From contig NZ_AUHC01000009.1 of the NCBI RefSeq assembly GCF_000422985.1, positions 1 to 64,000 on the forward strand: 64,000 nt of DNA, given 5' to 3'. The stretch is from Erythrobacter cryptus DSM 12079. GTDB taxonomy: Bacteria > Pseudomonadota > Alphaproteobacteria > Sphingomonadales > Sphingomonadaceae. Position numbers and translations under genes: made by a program. Under the pieces are notes generated by a model that had not been told where the DNA came from, did not search any database, and saw only the letters and a program-made list of their open reading frames with translations. This document shows positions 33,637 through 43,300 of this stretch, in pieces (position 1 is the first letter of the stretch; every line of letters begins with the position of its first letter).

Positions 33637-34632
33637 TCATTCCTCGATCACCACGGCAAAGCTGATGGCGTGGCTGGTGCCGCCGGACACGGTGCCGAGC
33701 GCGACCCGCACGCCGCCGGCATCGCTGGCGCTGCCGGCGTCGCTGTCATCGGCATCGCTCAAGCCGGCGGAATCGAGCGTGAGACTGCCGGGCACGTAGC
33801 GGGTGCCGGCAGGGATGGCGTCTGTGACGACCAGTCCGGCCACGCTGCCGCTTCCGGTCACATTGGCGGTGATGGTGAAGGTGGCGATCGATCCGGGCAC
33901 CGCCTCGCTGCCGCCAAACGGATCGCGCAGCGCCACCGCCTTGGTCAGCGCCACGCTCACCACCCCGGCAACAAGTTCGCCGCGGGCCAGCGCGCTGGCC
34001 GTGGTGGTGCCAACCACGGCATCGCCCCCGCCGCTCCCTTGTCCGGCAAAGATCGTGCCGGGCGCACCCGTGCCGGTTACCGCCGTGGCGGTCAGCTCCA
34101 CACTGCTTTGTGCCCCATCGCTGACCGATGCGGGCACTTCGACGATCACGAAGATGCGCAAGCCCGCATCGGGCGCAAGTTCGGCGGTGGTCTGCGGCGC
34201 GGGCAGGATCGCATCGACCCCCGGCTCGTAGGTGCCATTGCCGTTGCTGTCGATCGCGATGGCGACCACGCTCGTATCGAAGTCATTGCCCGCCACCGCC
34301 GGATTGGCGGTGAGGCGATAGGCCTCGGGGCCGTTGCCGGGGTTGGTCAGTTCGAACACCAGCACCGCCTCTCCCGGGCGCGCCGCGACCGGCCCGGGAT
34401 CGAGCGAGGTCAGCGTGACATCAAGCAGCTCGTCAACCCGCACCTGCACTGTGTTGGAACTGATGGTGCGCGCGCCGCTGCCATCATCGAAGCTGGCAAT
34501 CGCGGTGTTCTCGATCAGCGTACCGGCGGTGACGCCCCCGGCCTGCGCCGGAACAGCGGCAATGATAAGGCCGATCGCGGCCATGCTGGCGCCGGCAGCA
34601 CGCAGGTGCTTGAAAGTGCGGGTCCTGTTCAT
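33637..34632 (-). CDS. secreted DUF11-domain protein, first gene of the surface-protein run
   Basis: A 331-residue exported protein with a signal peptide (cut near VPAQAG), an N-terminal domain opening AGTLIENTAIASFDDGSG that matches the same region of the 345-residue protein, a central domain with AIDSNGNGTYEPGVDAILPA (calcium-loop-like), and a C-terminal DUF11 domain (about 220-331: LRDPFGGSEAVPGSIATFT). It begins the leftward seven-gene run. About 160 bp separate its start from the divergent MAPEG gene, so the operon promoter should lie there; no convincing leftward -35/-10 pair was found. Confidence 0.75.
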   Translation of the reverse strand: MNRTRTFKHLRAAGASMAAIGLIIAAVPAQAGGVTAGTLIENTAIASFDDGSGARTISSNTVQVRVDELLDVTLTSLDPGPVAARPGEAVLVFELTNPGNGPEAYRLTANPAVAGNDFDTSVVAIAIDSNGNGTYEPGVDAILPAPQTTAELAPDAGLRIFVIVEVPASVSDGAQSSVELTATAVTGTGAPGTIFAGQGSGGGDAVVGTTTASALARGELVAGVVSVALTKAVALRDPFGGSEAVPGSIATFTITANVTGSGSVAGLVVTDAIPAGTRYVPGSLTLDSAGLSDADDSDAGSASDAGGVRVALGTVSGGTSHAISFAVVIEE

Positions 34633-34791
34633 CCCCCGGGCAGATACGCAGGAATGGTTAGCAAAGCGTTAGGCTTGACACCTTTATCGCTGGCCTTCCG
34701 TATTTTTTCGGATCGCCCGGCGACGGGTTGCAATTGACAATGATTTCGCCTTGCCGCAGACCCGCTCGCCTGAAGGGGTCAATCAGGGGAC

Positions 34792-35253
34792 ATGGCGATG
34801 CAGGCCCAGATGCTCGCGCCGGCCGCGGTGCTGGTGGTGTGGACGCTGATCGTGCTCTTGTGGATCATCCCGGCACGCTTCGGCGCCATCGCCAGGGTGG
34901 CCGACAAGTCGGTGCTGCCGAACAAGCCGGGGGTGCGCGGCTGCGATCTCGAAGGGGTGATCCCCGACAAGGCCAATTGGCCCGCGCACAATCACACCCA
35001 TCTGCACGAGCAGCCGACGCTGTTCTATGCCACGGTAATCATCCTTGCGCTCACCGGGCCGGGCGCGCTCGATGTGGCGCTGGCCTGGGCCTATGTGGCG
35101 CTGCGGATCGTGCATTCGCTTTGGCAGAACCTCGTCAATACCATCCCCGTGCGCTTTGCCCTGTTCCTCGCCAGCACGCTGGCGCTGATCGTGCTGGCGG
35201 TGCGGGCGGTGATGGCCACCGTGCTCGCCGATCCTGCGGCGCTGCCAGGTTGA
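34792..35253 (+). CDS. MAPEG-family membrane protein (first of a tandem pair)
   Basis: A 153-residue protein with four membrane helices and the MAPEG hallmark HNHTHLHEQPTLFYATVI, followed by AWAYVALRIVHSLWQN. MAPEG proteins include membrane glutathione transferases and peroxidases; the bacterial members are mostly uncharacterised. An internal ATG at 34798 is an alternative start. It is followed 10 bp later by a paralogue, so the pair is cotranscribed and perhaps forms a mixed trimer. It is divergent from the DUF11 run. Confidence 0.85.
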   Translation: MAMQAQMLAPAAVLVVWTLIVLLWIIPARFGAIARVADKSVLPNKPGVRGCDLEGVIPDKANWPAHNHTHLHEQPTLFYATVIILALTGPGALDVALAWAYVALRIVHSLWQNLVNTIPVRFALFLASTLALIVLAVRAVMATVLADPAALPG

Positions 35254-35263
35254 GGAGCAGGCG

Positions 35264-35710
35264 ATGATCGGAATGGAAATCCTGAAGCCCGTCGTTGCCC
35301 TTCTGGCCTGGACGATGGTGATGTGGGTGTGGATGTATGCCACCCGCATCCCGGCGATGATGAAGGCCGGAATGGATGCCAAGAGCCTCGTCGGCACCAC
35401 CGGCGCTTCGCTGCGCGCCCAGCTGACCGAGAAGGTCAGCTGGAAGGCCGACAATTACAACCACCTGCACGAAGCCCCGACGCTGTTCTATGCCGTCGCG
35501 ATCGTGCTGGCGGTGATCGGCCAGGGCGATGGCATCAACGCCATCATCGCCTGGGCCTATGTCGCCCTGCGCATCGCCCATTCGCTGGTGCAGGCAACGA
35601 TCAACAAGGTGGCGATCCGCTTTGCCCTGTTTGCACTCTCATCGCTGGCGCTGATGGTGCTGATTTTCCACGCCGCGATCCCGGTGTTCGATCTCCACCT
35701 TGGCGGCTGA
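35264..35710 (+). CDS. MAPEG-family membrane protein (second of a tandem pair)
   Basis: A 148-residue paralogue of the preceding gene with the same four-helix plan and motif NYNHLHEAPTLFYAVAIV, then AWAYVALRIAHSLVQATINK. Identity is concentrated in that central motif; the N-terminal helices differ, so the duplication is old. An internal ATG (35273, MEILKPV) is an alternative start. It ends 8 bp from the convergent trxB stop. Confidence 0.85.
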   Translation: MIGMEILKPVVALLAWTMVMWVWMYATRIPAMMKAGMDAKSLVGTTGASLRAQLTEKVSWKADNYNHLHEAPTLFYAVAIVLAVIGQGDGINAIIAWAYVALRIAHSLVQATINKVAIRFALFALSSLALMVLIFHAAIPVFDLHLGG

Positions 35711-35718
35711 GCGGCGGA

Positions 35719-36693
35719 TCACTCCGCCGCCTGCGCCGTGCGCGCTTCGGCATGGGCGCGCGCGGCCAGGAAACGCTCGGCATCGAGCGCGGCCATGCAG
35801 CCCATGCCCGCCGCGGTCACCGCCTGGCGATAGGTGTGATCGGTCACGTCGCCAGCGGCAAAGACCCCGGGGATCGCGGTCTTGGGCGTGCCCGGCTCGG
35901 TGAGGAGATAGCCGCTCTCGTCCATTGGCAGCTTGCCCTTGAACAATCCGGTCGCCGGGGCATGGCCGATGGCCACGAAGGCGCCATCGACAGCAAGGTG
36001 GCTCGTCTCGCCCGTCACCGTATCGGTGAGCGCAAGCCGTTCGAGCAGACCCGAAGGCCCGGCCTCGAAGGCGCTGACCGCCTTGTTCCACAGCACCCGG
36101 ATCTTGGGATTGGCAAACAGACGCTCCTGCAGGATCTTCTCGGCGCGCAAGGCATCGCGGCGGTGGATCAGCGTCACATCATCCGAATGGTTGGTGAGAT
36201 AGAGCGCTTCTTCGACCGCGGTGTTGCCGCCGCCGATCACCGCCACCTTCTTGCCGCGATAGAAGAACCCGTCGCAGGTGGCGCAGGCCGAAACCCCCTT
36301 GCCGCCCAGCTCCTGCTCGCCCGGAACGCCCAGCCACTTGGCCTGCGCGCCGGTGGCGATCACCAGGGTTTCGCCGACATATTCATCGCCGCTGTCGCCG
36401 ATGGCGCGAAACGGCGGGCCGCCTTCCAGATCGACCGAGGTGATCGTGTCCCACACCACCTTCGTGCCGACATGCTCGGCCTGGGCCTTCATCTCCTCCA
36501 TCAGCCAGGGGCCCTGCACCACCTCGCGAAAGCCGGGATAGTTCTCGACATCGGTGGTGATGGTAAGCTGTCCGCCGGGCTGGAGGCCCTGCACCACGAT
36601 CGGCGCGAGCATCGCCCGCGCGCCATAGATTGCCGCGGTATAGCCCGCCGGGCCCGAACCGATGATCAGCATCTTGGTGTGGTGGGTGGCCAT
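35719..36693 (-). CDS. trxB: thioredoxin reductase
   Basis: A 324-residue FAD/NADPH enzyme that reduces thioredoxin. The FAD-binding IIGSGPAGYTAAIYGARA, the redox pair Cys137/Cys140 in SACATCDGFFYRG, the NADPH-site VAVIGGGNTAVEEALYL with HRRDALRAE, and the C-terminal FAD motif GVFAAGDVTDHTYRQAVTAA are all intact. The ATG at 36693 is chosen over the open frame to 36852. It follows a tyrosine phosphatase gene on the same strand by 67 bp and converges with the MAPEG pair. A redox grouping with MAPEG is possible but not shown. Confidence 0.96.
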   Translation of the reverse strand: MATHHTKMLIIGSGPAGYTAAIYGARAMLAPIVVQGLQPGGQLTITTDVENYPGFREVVQGPWLMEEMKAQAEHVGTKVVWDTITSVDLEGGPPFRAIGDSGDEYVGETLVIATGAQAKWLGVPGEQELGGKGVSACATCDGFFYRGKKVAVIGGGNTAVEEALYLTNHSDDVTLIHRRDALRAEKILQERLFANPKIRVLWNKAVSAFEAGPSGLLERLALTDTVTGETSHLAVDGAFVAIGHAPATGLFKGKLPMDESGYLLTEPGTPKTAIPGVFAAGDVTDHTYRQAVTAAGMGCMAALDAERFLAARAHAEARTAQAAE

Positions 36694-36760
36694 GGTGCCT
36701 TGCCTCTTGATTGCGAATGTCTGGTGTGGGGGCGCGATATGGGGGCGCTGGCGGCGATTG

Positions 36761-37642
36761 TCACGCCACCAGCCGCGCGCGCAGGCGCGCTTTTGTTTGC
36801 GCGCTGACACCCAGGCTTTCAGCCAGATAGGCATCGAGCGAGCCGTGGGCACGCGCGACTTCGTCGAAGAAGGTCTCGATATATTCGGGGTGGACGCCCA
36901 TCAGGTAATCGAGCGCCTCGGGCGCAATGGCGCCATAATGGGCCTGCATGCGCGGCAGCGACTGGCGTTCGAGCACCTCGCGGGTGGGCGCCTGGTTGGT
37001 GAGCAGGAACTCGGCCACCACATCATCGCGGTGCACGCCGAGCACATGGAGCAGCAGGCTCACCGCAATCCCGGTGCGATCCTTGCCGGCAAAGCAATTG
37101 ACGAGGCTGGCCCCCTCATGCTCCGCGAGCGCGGCGAAATAGCGGGCAAAGATCGCGTGCATCGCCGGATTGTGCGGCATCCGGCGATAGACCGCGAGCA
37201 TCCGTTCGCGCGCGCGCACTGCCGTCATCCCTCGAACTGCGAGACGTAGGCCACCGCATCGCCGCATCCGTTCGCGCGCGCGCACTGCCGTCATCTCCAC
37301 CTGCCCGCCGCCGCCCTCGTGCGGGGGGGAATTGCTGGTCTCCCCCTCATGCGCAATCACCCGCGCGGCAAAGCCCGGCGGGCGGCGGCAGGGAAAGCCG
37401 CGCCGCTCGCTTACCCCGCGAAGATCAATCACGGTTTGGATGGCAAGGCTCTCGATCAGCGCCAGGTCGGCATCGCTCGCCTCGGTGTGCTGGCCCGAGC
37501 GCAGCAGCACCCCGCGCACCACCCGGCCCCCGCCCGCTACCGCATAGCCGCCATAATCGCGCAGGTTGTGAATGCCCTCGGTGACATAGAAGGGGCCGAT
37601 GCGGGAGGCATCGGGGGCGGGCTTGAGGCTGTCGCGAATCAT
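36761..37642 (-). CDS. tyrosine/serine protein phosphatase with internal duplication
   Basis: A 293-residue phosphatase of the Y_phosphatase3/IphP type. The N-terminal SRIGPFYVTEGIHNLRDYGG and RSGQHTEASDADLALI, and the active site VNCFAGKDRTGIAVSL (Cys183, Arg189, CX5R) are present, so it should be active. The middle carries an unusual insertion: a Gly-rich patch (SPPHEGGGGQVE) followed by MTAVRARERM at about residues 117-126 and again at 139-148, encoded by a 32-bp direct repeat 66 bp apart. The reading frame is kept. The start at 37642 (MIRDSLKP) is preferred over 37693. Confidence 0.85.
   Translation of the reverse strand: MIRDSLKPAPDASRIGPFYVTEGIHNLRDYGGYAVAGGGRVVRGVLLRSGQHTEASDADLALIESLAIQTVIDLRGVSERRGFPCRRPPGFAARVIAHEGETSNSPPHEGGGGQVEMTAVRARERMRRCGGLRLAVRGMTAVRARERMLAVYRRMPHNPAMHAIFARYFAALAEHEGASLVNCFAGKDRTGIAVSLLLHVLGVHRDDVVAEFLLTNQAPTREVLERQSLPRMQAHYGAIAPEALDYLMGVHPEYIETFFDEVARAHGSLDAYLAESLGVSAQTKARLRARLVA
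37198..37295 (+). repeat. 32-bp direct repeat inside the phosphatase gene
   Basis: The same 32-bp block, including the run TTCGCGCGCGCGCAC, occurs at 37198-37229 and 37264-37295. The period of 66 bp is a multiple of three, so it adds 22 codons without a frameshift. The intervening sequence read in another frame ends like a protein C-terminus (GDAVAYVSQFEG, stop), hinting at DNA brought from elsewhere. Confidence 0.75.
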
Positions 37643-37789
37643 GGGCCGACACTGGCAGCCGCGCATGACCGGGGCAAGGCAGCGTCCCCGCAAGCCTAAG
37701 CGATTGTCCGGGGGGGCGCTCCAAGGCGGCTGGAACCGTCACATGGTTAACAACACGGGTGAAACCCGTCACCAAGCAAGGCCCCTGCC

Positions 37790-38254
37790 ATGGCCCGCAT
37801 ATTGATTGCCGATGATGATGAACTGATCGCCGAACGCGCCAGCGAGGTGCTGATCGATGCCGGCCATGCCTGCGGCTGGGTCACCAGCGCCGCGGCGGCG
37901 TGGATGTGCGTGCGGCGCAAGCGGCCCGATATCCTGCTGCTCGACCATGCCATGCCGGGCGAGAGCGGGATGACCTTGCTCGGCCGCCTGCGCCGCTCGC
38001 CACTGCTCTATGATCTGCCGGTGATCATGTTCACCGCCTTGAGCGGCGAGGAGGACGAGGCCCAGGCGATCTTTGCCGGGGCGCAGGATTTCATCCGCAA
38101 GCCGTTTGAACCGGCCGAACTGGTGCGCAAGGTGACGCGGATGCTGCGCCTGCGCGCCGGTCGCCCGCGCCACATCGATCTGCGCACCGCGGTGATGACC
38201 CCGCCGCAAAGCGCGCCAGGGGCCATCGCGGCGGGCGCGCGCCGGTTGCTCTAG
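37790..38254 (+). CDS. stand-alone response regulator receiver protein
   Basis: A 154-residue single receiver domain (about 1-122) with a 30-residue tail and no output domain. The acidic pocket (IADDDE), phospho-acceptor Asp52 in LLLDHAMPGESG, the Thr/Ala switch in MFTALSGEEDE and Lys in DFIRKPFEPAEL are intact. Such proteins act as phosphorelay shuttles or through partner binding. No kinase gene is nearby. A small hairpin (ACGGGT-GAA-ACCCGT, 37755-37769) lies in its leader. Its stop overlaps the convergent acyl-CoA dehydrogenase by 4 bp. Confidence 0.9.
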   Translation: MARILIADDDELIAERASEVLIDAGHACGWVTSAAAAWMCVRRKRPDILLLDHAMPGESGMTLLGRLRRSPLLYDLPVIMFTALSGEEDEAQAIFAGAQDFIRKPFEPAELVRKVTRMLRLRAGRPRHIDLRTAVMTPPQSAPGAIAAGARRLL

Positions 38255-39939
38255 GCCGCGCGCTCGGCGGGAGCGGCTGGGACCGTTGCCGCCGCCTGCC
38301 CCTGACCCGCCAAGAGCCCGCGCGCGATCACCTGTGCCTGGATTTCCGCTGTGCCTTCAAAGATGTTGAGGATGCGCGCGTCGCACAGCACCCGGCTGAT
38401 CGGGTATTCGAGCGCATAGCCATTGCCGCCGTGGATCTGCACCGCATTGTCGGCAGCGCTCCAGGCGGCGCGCGCGGCGATGAGCTTGGCCATTCCGGCC
38501 TCGATGTCGCAGCGCACCGCGCGGTCCTTGGCACGGGCGGCGGCATAGGTCAGCTCGCGCGCCAGCACGGTTTCCACCACCATCAGCGCCAGCTTGTCGG
38601 CAATGCGGGGAAAGCTGATCAGCGGCGCGCCGAACTGGTGGCGGCCGAGCGCATAGTCGCGGGCAAGATCAAAGGCATTCCAGGCAACCCCGATCGCGCG
38701 CGCCGCGGTCTGGATGCGCGCGCCTTCAAAGGTGCGCATCAGCTGCTTGAACCCCTGCCCCTCGACCCCGCCGAGCAGGCCATCGGCCGCCACGGCAAAG
38801 CCATCGAGCCCGAGCGCATATTCCTTCATCCCGCGATAGCCGAGCACCGGGATCTCGCTTCCGGAAATGCCGGGATCGGGAAAGGGATCGCACTCAGTCC
38901 CGCGGGTCTTGGCGGCAAGCAGCATCGACAGGCCGGCATGGCCCGGCGCGGCTGGATCGGTGCGCACCAGCATGGTCATGAGGTCAGCCCGGGCGGCGTG
39001 GGTGATCCAGGTCTTGGCCCCCGTCACCCGCCAGCTGCCATCGGCCTGCCGCTCGGCGCGGGTGCGCACCGCGGCCAGATCAGAGCCGGTGTCAGGCTCG
39101 GTGAACACCGCCGTGGGCAGGCAGGTGCCATCGGCGATGCGCGGCAGCCAGCGCTCCTGCTGGGCGCGGGTGCCATTGGCGCTGATGAGCTCGCCCGCGA
39201 TCTCCGCCCTTGTGCCGAGGCTGCCGGCGCAGATCCACCCGCGCGACAATTCCTCCGAGACCACCGCCATGGCGAGCTTGCCAAGGCCAAGCCCGCCATG
39301 CTCGGCCGGAATGCAAATGCCGAACACGCCGAGTGCGGCCATGGCGGCGATCACCTCCTCGGGGATCAGCGCATCGGCAAGGTGCCAGGCATGGGCATGG
39401 GGGGTGATTTCCGCCGCGGTAAAGGCGCGCAGCTCGGCGCGGATGAGATCGAGCGTCTCATCGCCAAGCGCCTCGTGCGGCCGTGCGCCCTCGGCGAGCA
39501 GCGCGGCGAGCGCGGCGCGGCTTTCGGGTGTGCTGCCCTCAGCCAGGAAGTGCGCAACCGCAGGTTCGGCGGCAAGCGCGCGCGCCTCGGCTTCGCAGCC
39601 GAAGGCCGCCGGGCGCACGATCTCGCTCGCGCTCATCGGCAGGCCGTGGACGATCTGGCCGAGATATTCGCCCATGCCGATGCGCAGCACCAGCGCCTCG
39701 AGCGTGCCGAAACTGCCCAGCGCGGCCGCACGGGCGGCCCAGTCGAGCCCCGCCTCGAGCATCGCGAGCGTCGCGGCGAGCCAGGCATAGCCGTGGACGG
39801 CGTGCTGCGCGCGGCCAAGCAGGGCCGGATCGGGCGTGCCTTGCGGCGCGAGCTCGGCGCGCAACCTGCTGCGCACGGTTTCGGCATAGGCATGGGCGGC
39901 GCCAAGCGCGGCGCGCGCGGGGGCAAGCTCGTCGGTCAT
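38251..39939 (-). CDS. acyl-CoA dehydrogenase, long form with N-terminal extension
   Basis: A 562-residue flavoenzyme, longer than the usual 380-400. Residues about 1-165 form a helical N-terminal extension with no dehydrogenase motifs; about 170-550 is the acyl-CoA dehydrogenase fold: PAEHGGLGLGKLAMAVVSEE, the FAD/substrate segment PTAVFTEPDTGSDLAAVRTR, DGFAVAADGLLGG, IHGGNGYALEYPISR and the catalytic-region glutamate in NIFEGTAEIQ. The acyl substrate is not predictable. The gene converges with the response regulator and is followed at its 5' side by the 400-bp leader of the TonB receptor. Confidence 0.9.
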   Translation of the reverse strand: MTDELAPARAALGAAHAYAETVRSRLRAELAPQGTPDPALLGRAQHAVHGYAWLAATLAMLEAGLDWAARAAALGSFGTLEALVLRIGMGEYLGQIVHGLPMSASEIVRPAAFGCEAEARALAAEPAVAHFLAEGSTPESRAALAALLAEGARPHEALGDETLDLIRAELRAFTAAEITPHAHAWHLADALIPEEVIAAMAALGVFGICIPAEHGGLGLGKLAMAVVSEELSRGWICAGSLGTRAEIAGELISANGTRAQQERWLPRIADGTCLPTAVFTEPDTGSDLAAVRTRAERQADGSWRVTGAKTWITHAARADLMTMLVRTDPAAPGHAGLSMLLAAKTRGTECDPFPDPGISGSEIPVLGYRGMKEYALGLDGFAVAADGLLGGVEGQGFKQLMRTFEGARIQTAARAIGVAWNAFDLARDYALGRHQFGAPLISFPRIADKLALMVVETVLARELTYAAARAKDRAVRCDIEAGMAKLIAARAAWSAADNAVQIHGGNGYALEYPISRVLCDARILNIFEGTAEIQAQVIARGLLAGQGQAAATVPAAPAERAA

Positions 39940-40339
39940 GCCCGCCTGCTAGCAGAGCTGCAAGGCCAAGGCGAACCCCTCAAAAGTGGCCGCACGTCCC
40001 GCATCCCCCCCCGGGCGCACCCGGCGAATTGTTGCTTTGAGGTGACAGGCTTACAGCAAAGTTCTTCTGTTCTCGATGCAGCGCCAGTGTTGGGTTACAT
40101 CTGAAAACGCAGGTCTATAGTCTATCTCCAAACATAAGTGCGTAAGCACGCGCACAAAAGGTTCGGCGACAGGGGACGCTCTGTTCGACGGACTGCGTAA
40201 AGAGCAGGCGGAACCACCGAAAGCCCACAGGCGTTGGCTTTGCCATGTCTCCGCAGGATTTCGGTAGTTCATTCGTGTGAATTTCGGCGCCACAAAAGCA
40301 CCGACCTTTTGAATATTTCCAATAAATACGAGGATCCTT
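39940..40339. other. 400-bp leader region of the TonB-dependent receptor gene
   Basis: No gene is supported. This region is clearly poorer in GC than its flanks. A possible RNA structure lies at 40216-40265: ACCGAAA can pair with TTTCGGT (40216-40222 with 40259-40265), while AAAGCC can pair with GGCTTT (40220-40225 with 40236-40241); the two stems share bases and exclude each other, as in a switch. Its length suits a regulated receptor promoter. A minus-strand open frame across it (40051-40566) overlaps the receptor signal peptide and is judged a shadow. Confidence 0.5.
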
Positions 40340-43300
40340 ATGCGCTTTTCCAAAGTTAGCTTTCGCTCTCTAAACACGGTTTCTTGCGCAGCACTTGCCA
40401 CATCAATTCTGCTTTCCGTTGCTGTTCCATCGGTGGCGAAGGCGCAAGACAACCTTGCTGAGGCGGAAGCTGCCGAAGCCGAGGGCGAGGCTGCCCAGCA
40501 GATCGTCGTTACCGGATCGCGCATCGTGCGCGATCCCAATGCCACAGCGCCGCTGCCGATCAGCACGCTTGATGCTCAGGATTTGCGCAATTTCGGTTCG
40601 ACCGACATCACCGCGGCCCTGCGCCAAATCCCGGCCCTCATCTCCTCGGGCACCGTGGCGGACTCGCTCGAGCGCGGCGCCGGGGGGGTCGGTCAGGCAA
40701 CTCTCAATCTGCGCCAGCTCGGCGCCAACCGGACGCTGGTGCTGGTCGATGGCTGGCGTCACGTCTCGGGTGTCGCGGGCTCGCAGACCGTCGACGTGGC
40801 AACCATCCCCAATGCTCTGGTCGAGCGGGTCGAAGTGCTCACCGGCGGGGCATCGGCCGTCTATGGTGCGGACGCTGTTACCGGTGTGGTCAACTATGTG
40901 CTCAAGCGCGACTTCGAGGGTCTCACCCTTGATGGCCAAATGGGCATTTCTTCCAAAGGCGATGGACGCAGCGCCCGGATCGAGGGGGTTTACGGCAAGA
41001 ATTTTGCCGAGGGGCGCGGCAATGTGACCTTCGCTGCCGGCTACACCAAGGATAACGAGATTCTCTTCGGCGCGCGTGAATTCACCCGCAATAATGGTCG
41101 GGGCAACAATTCGACCACCTATGCCAACCCGCTCAAGCGCTTCCAGCGGGGTGATATCAATCCGGCAACCATGCCGAACTTCGCCGATCGCTATCGCGTC
41201 GGTGGCCCTGGCGTTTTCCCCTACGGTCCGGTCATCCCCTCCCCTGCCTTGGTCAGCATCCTGTTTCCGGGGGGGATCACTGCGGCCGAGCAGGCGCTGG
41301 TGGATCGGGCTGCCAACGCCCCTGCATTCGTGATTGGGGCCGACCCGCGCTTTGCCATCTCGAGCAATGCCGGGCTGGTGTTCCGGCGTGATTTCGGTTT
41401 CTTCAATGCGGATATCAACAACAACGGCATTCCTGACTGCGACGAGAGCTATATCGGCCAGACCGGCTTTGGCGGTGGCGGCTGCTATGTGACCACGCCC
41501 AATGGCGGCGTCAGGATCTTCCAGGATGGCATCATCTCTACCGATTCCAACCAGTTCGGTGGCGATGGGGCGGTCGAGCGCACCAACGAGACCTCGCTCA
41601 TTCCCGGCTCGGAACGGATCTATGCCAATTTGCGGGGAAGCTACGAGTTTTCCAGCGCCGCGCGGGTGTGGTTCGATGCCAAGTATTCCCGCAACGATGC
41701 GATCAGCCGGAACAACTACAACACCTTCTACGATAGCCTGCTGATTTTCGCAGACAATCCCTTCATCCCCGACGTGTTGCGCGCCGATGCCAACGAAGCA
41801 CGCGGGCTGCGCATCAGCCGCGACTTTCTTGACCTTGGAGAAGGCATCTCCGAATCGCGGCGCCAGACCTACCGTATCGTCGGCGGGATCGACGGCGAGA
41901 TCACCCCGCACCTGCGCTATGAACTGGTTGGCAATTATGGTCGCACCGACAACCGGACAACCAACCACAACTCGGTGCTCTATGACCGCCTGTTCGCAGC
42001 GATTGATGTTGTGACCAATCCGGCCAATGGCCAACCCATCTGCCGCTCGACGCTGAACCCGTCCGCCGCGCCGCACCCCGGGTCACAGTTCTTCCCCGTC
42101 ATCCGTGGGGGCTTTTTCACTTTCACGCCGGGGGCAAACAGCGGCTGCGTGCCGGTCAACCTGTTCCGCGGGGTCAATTCGGTAACACCCGAGGCGGTCG
42201 AATGGATCACCACCCCCACCACCGACAGGGCAAGGCTTGAGCAGACTGTCGTCACCGGCCTGCTCAATGGCGATACCGGGGGCTTCTTCAACCTGCCCGG
42301 TGGTGCGGTGCAGTTCTCGCTGGGTGCGGAATACCGCAAGGAGACCTCGCGCAGCACATTCGATCCGCTCGTTCTTGGTCTCTTGCCGGAAGGCTCGCCT
42401 GCCGGCCCGGCCGGAACCTTCATCGGCACGGTCTCGAGCAACCAGTCTCTGATTTTTGACGCCACCCGGACGCTCAATGCCGGCGGCTCCTTCGACGTCG
42501 CCGAGGTCTTTGGCGAGATCTTAGTGCCGATCCTGCGCGACGAACCGTTCTTCCATGAACTGAGCATCGGCGCGGCAGGCCGCTATGCCGACTATTCGAC
42601 CGTGGGCGGGACCTTCACCTGGAATGTCAATGGAATCTGGGCACCGCTTCCCGACCTGCGCTTGCGGGGCACCTATGCCCGGGCGATCCGGGCACCCAAT
42701 ATTGCCGAATTGTTCAGCCCCGAGCAAACGGCCTTCTTCCGCCCCGCTGACCCGTGCAGCCAGTCGCTGATCGACAACCTGATCGCCAACAACGATCCGG
42801 CCGCGCAGAACCGGCTCAACAATTGCCGCGCCGATGGCATTCCTGCTGGCTATGAGGACCCGCTCACGGCCCGTTTCGCCGGCGTTTCGGGCGGCAACCC
42901 CAACCTCAAGGAAGAGACGGCGACCACCTTCACCGCGGGGGCGGTGCTGCAACCACGGTTCATCCCCGGGCTGACGCTTTCGGCGGACTACTATTCGATC
43001 CAGATCGATGATGCGATTGCGGCGGTCTCGGCGCAGGACATCGTCAACAATTGCTACGACCTGCCGACGTTCCCCAACGACTTCTGCGCGCTGTTCAGCC
43101 GCAATCGCGATCCCAGCTCGCCGACTTTCCTGGGCTTCAACTTCCTGCGCCAGTCGCAGATCAATTTCGCCCGGCTCGATACCCGGGGGATCGATGCGCA
43201 GCTCAACTATTCCTTCAGCCTGGGGCAGAACAACTTCAACCTCGCGATCAATGGCAACTGGACCGAGCGGCTCAACCGGTTCTTCGACCCGCGTCGCCCT

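Noticed and set aside
34675..34706. A promoter TTGACA with TATTTT for the MAPEG genes
   Set aside because: The spacing is 20 bp, too long for a sigma-70 promoter; a second TTGACA at 34734 has no good -10 partner.
40051..40566. A minus-strand gene in the TonB receptor leader
   Set aside because: It overlaps the receptor signal peptide, has no ribosome site and no recognisable domain.
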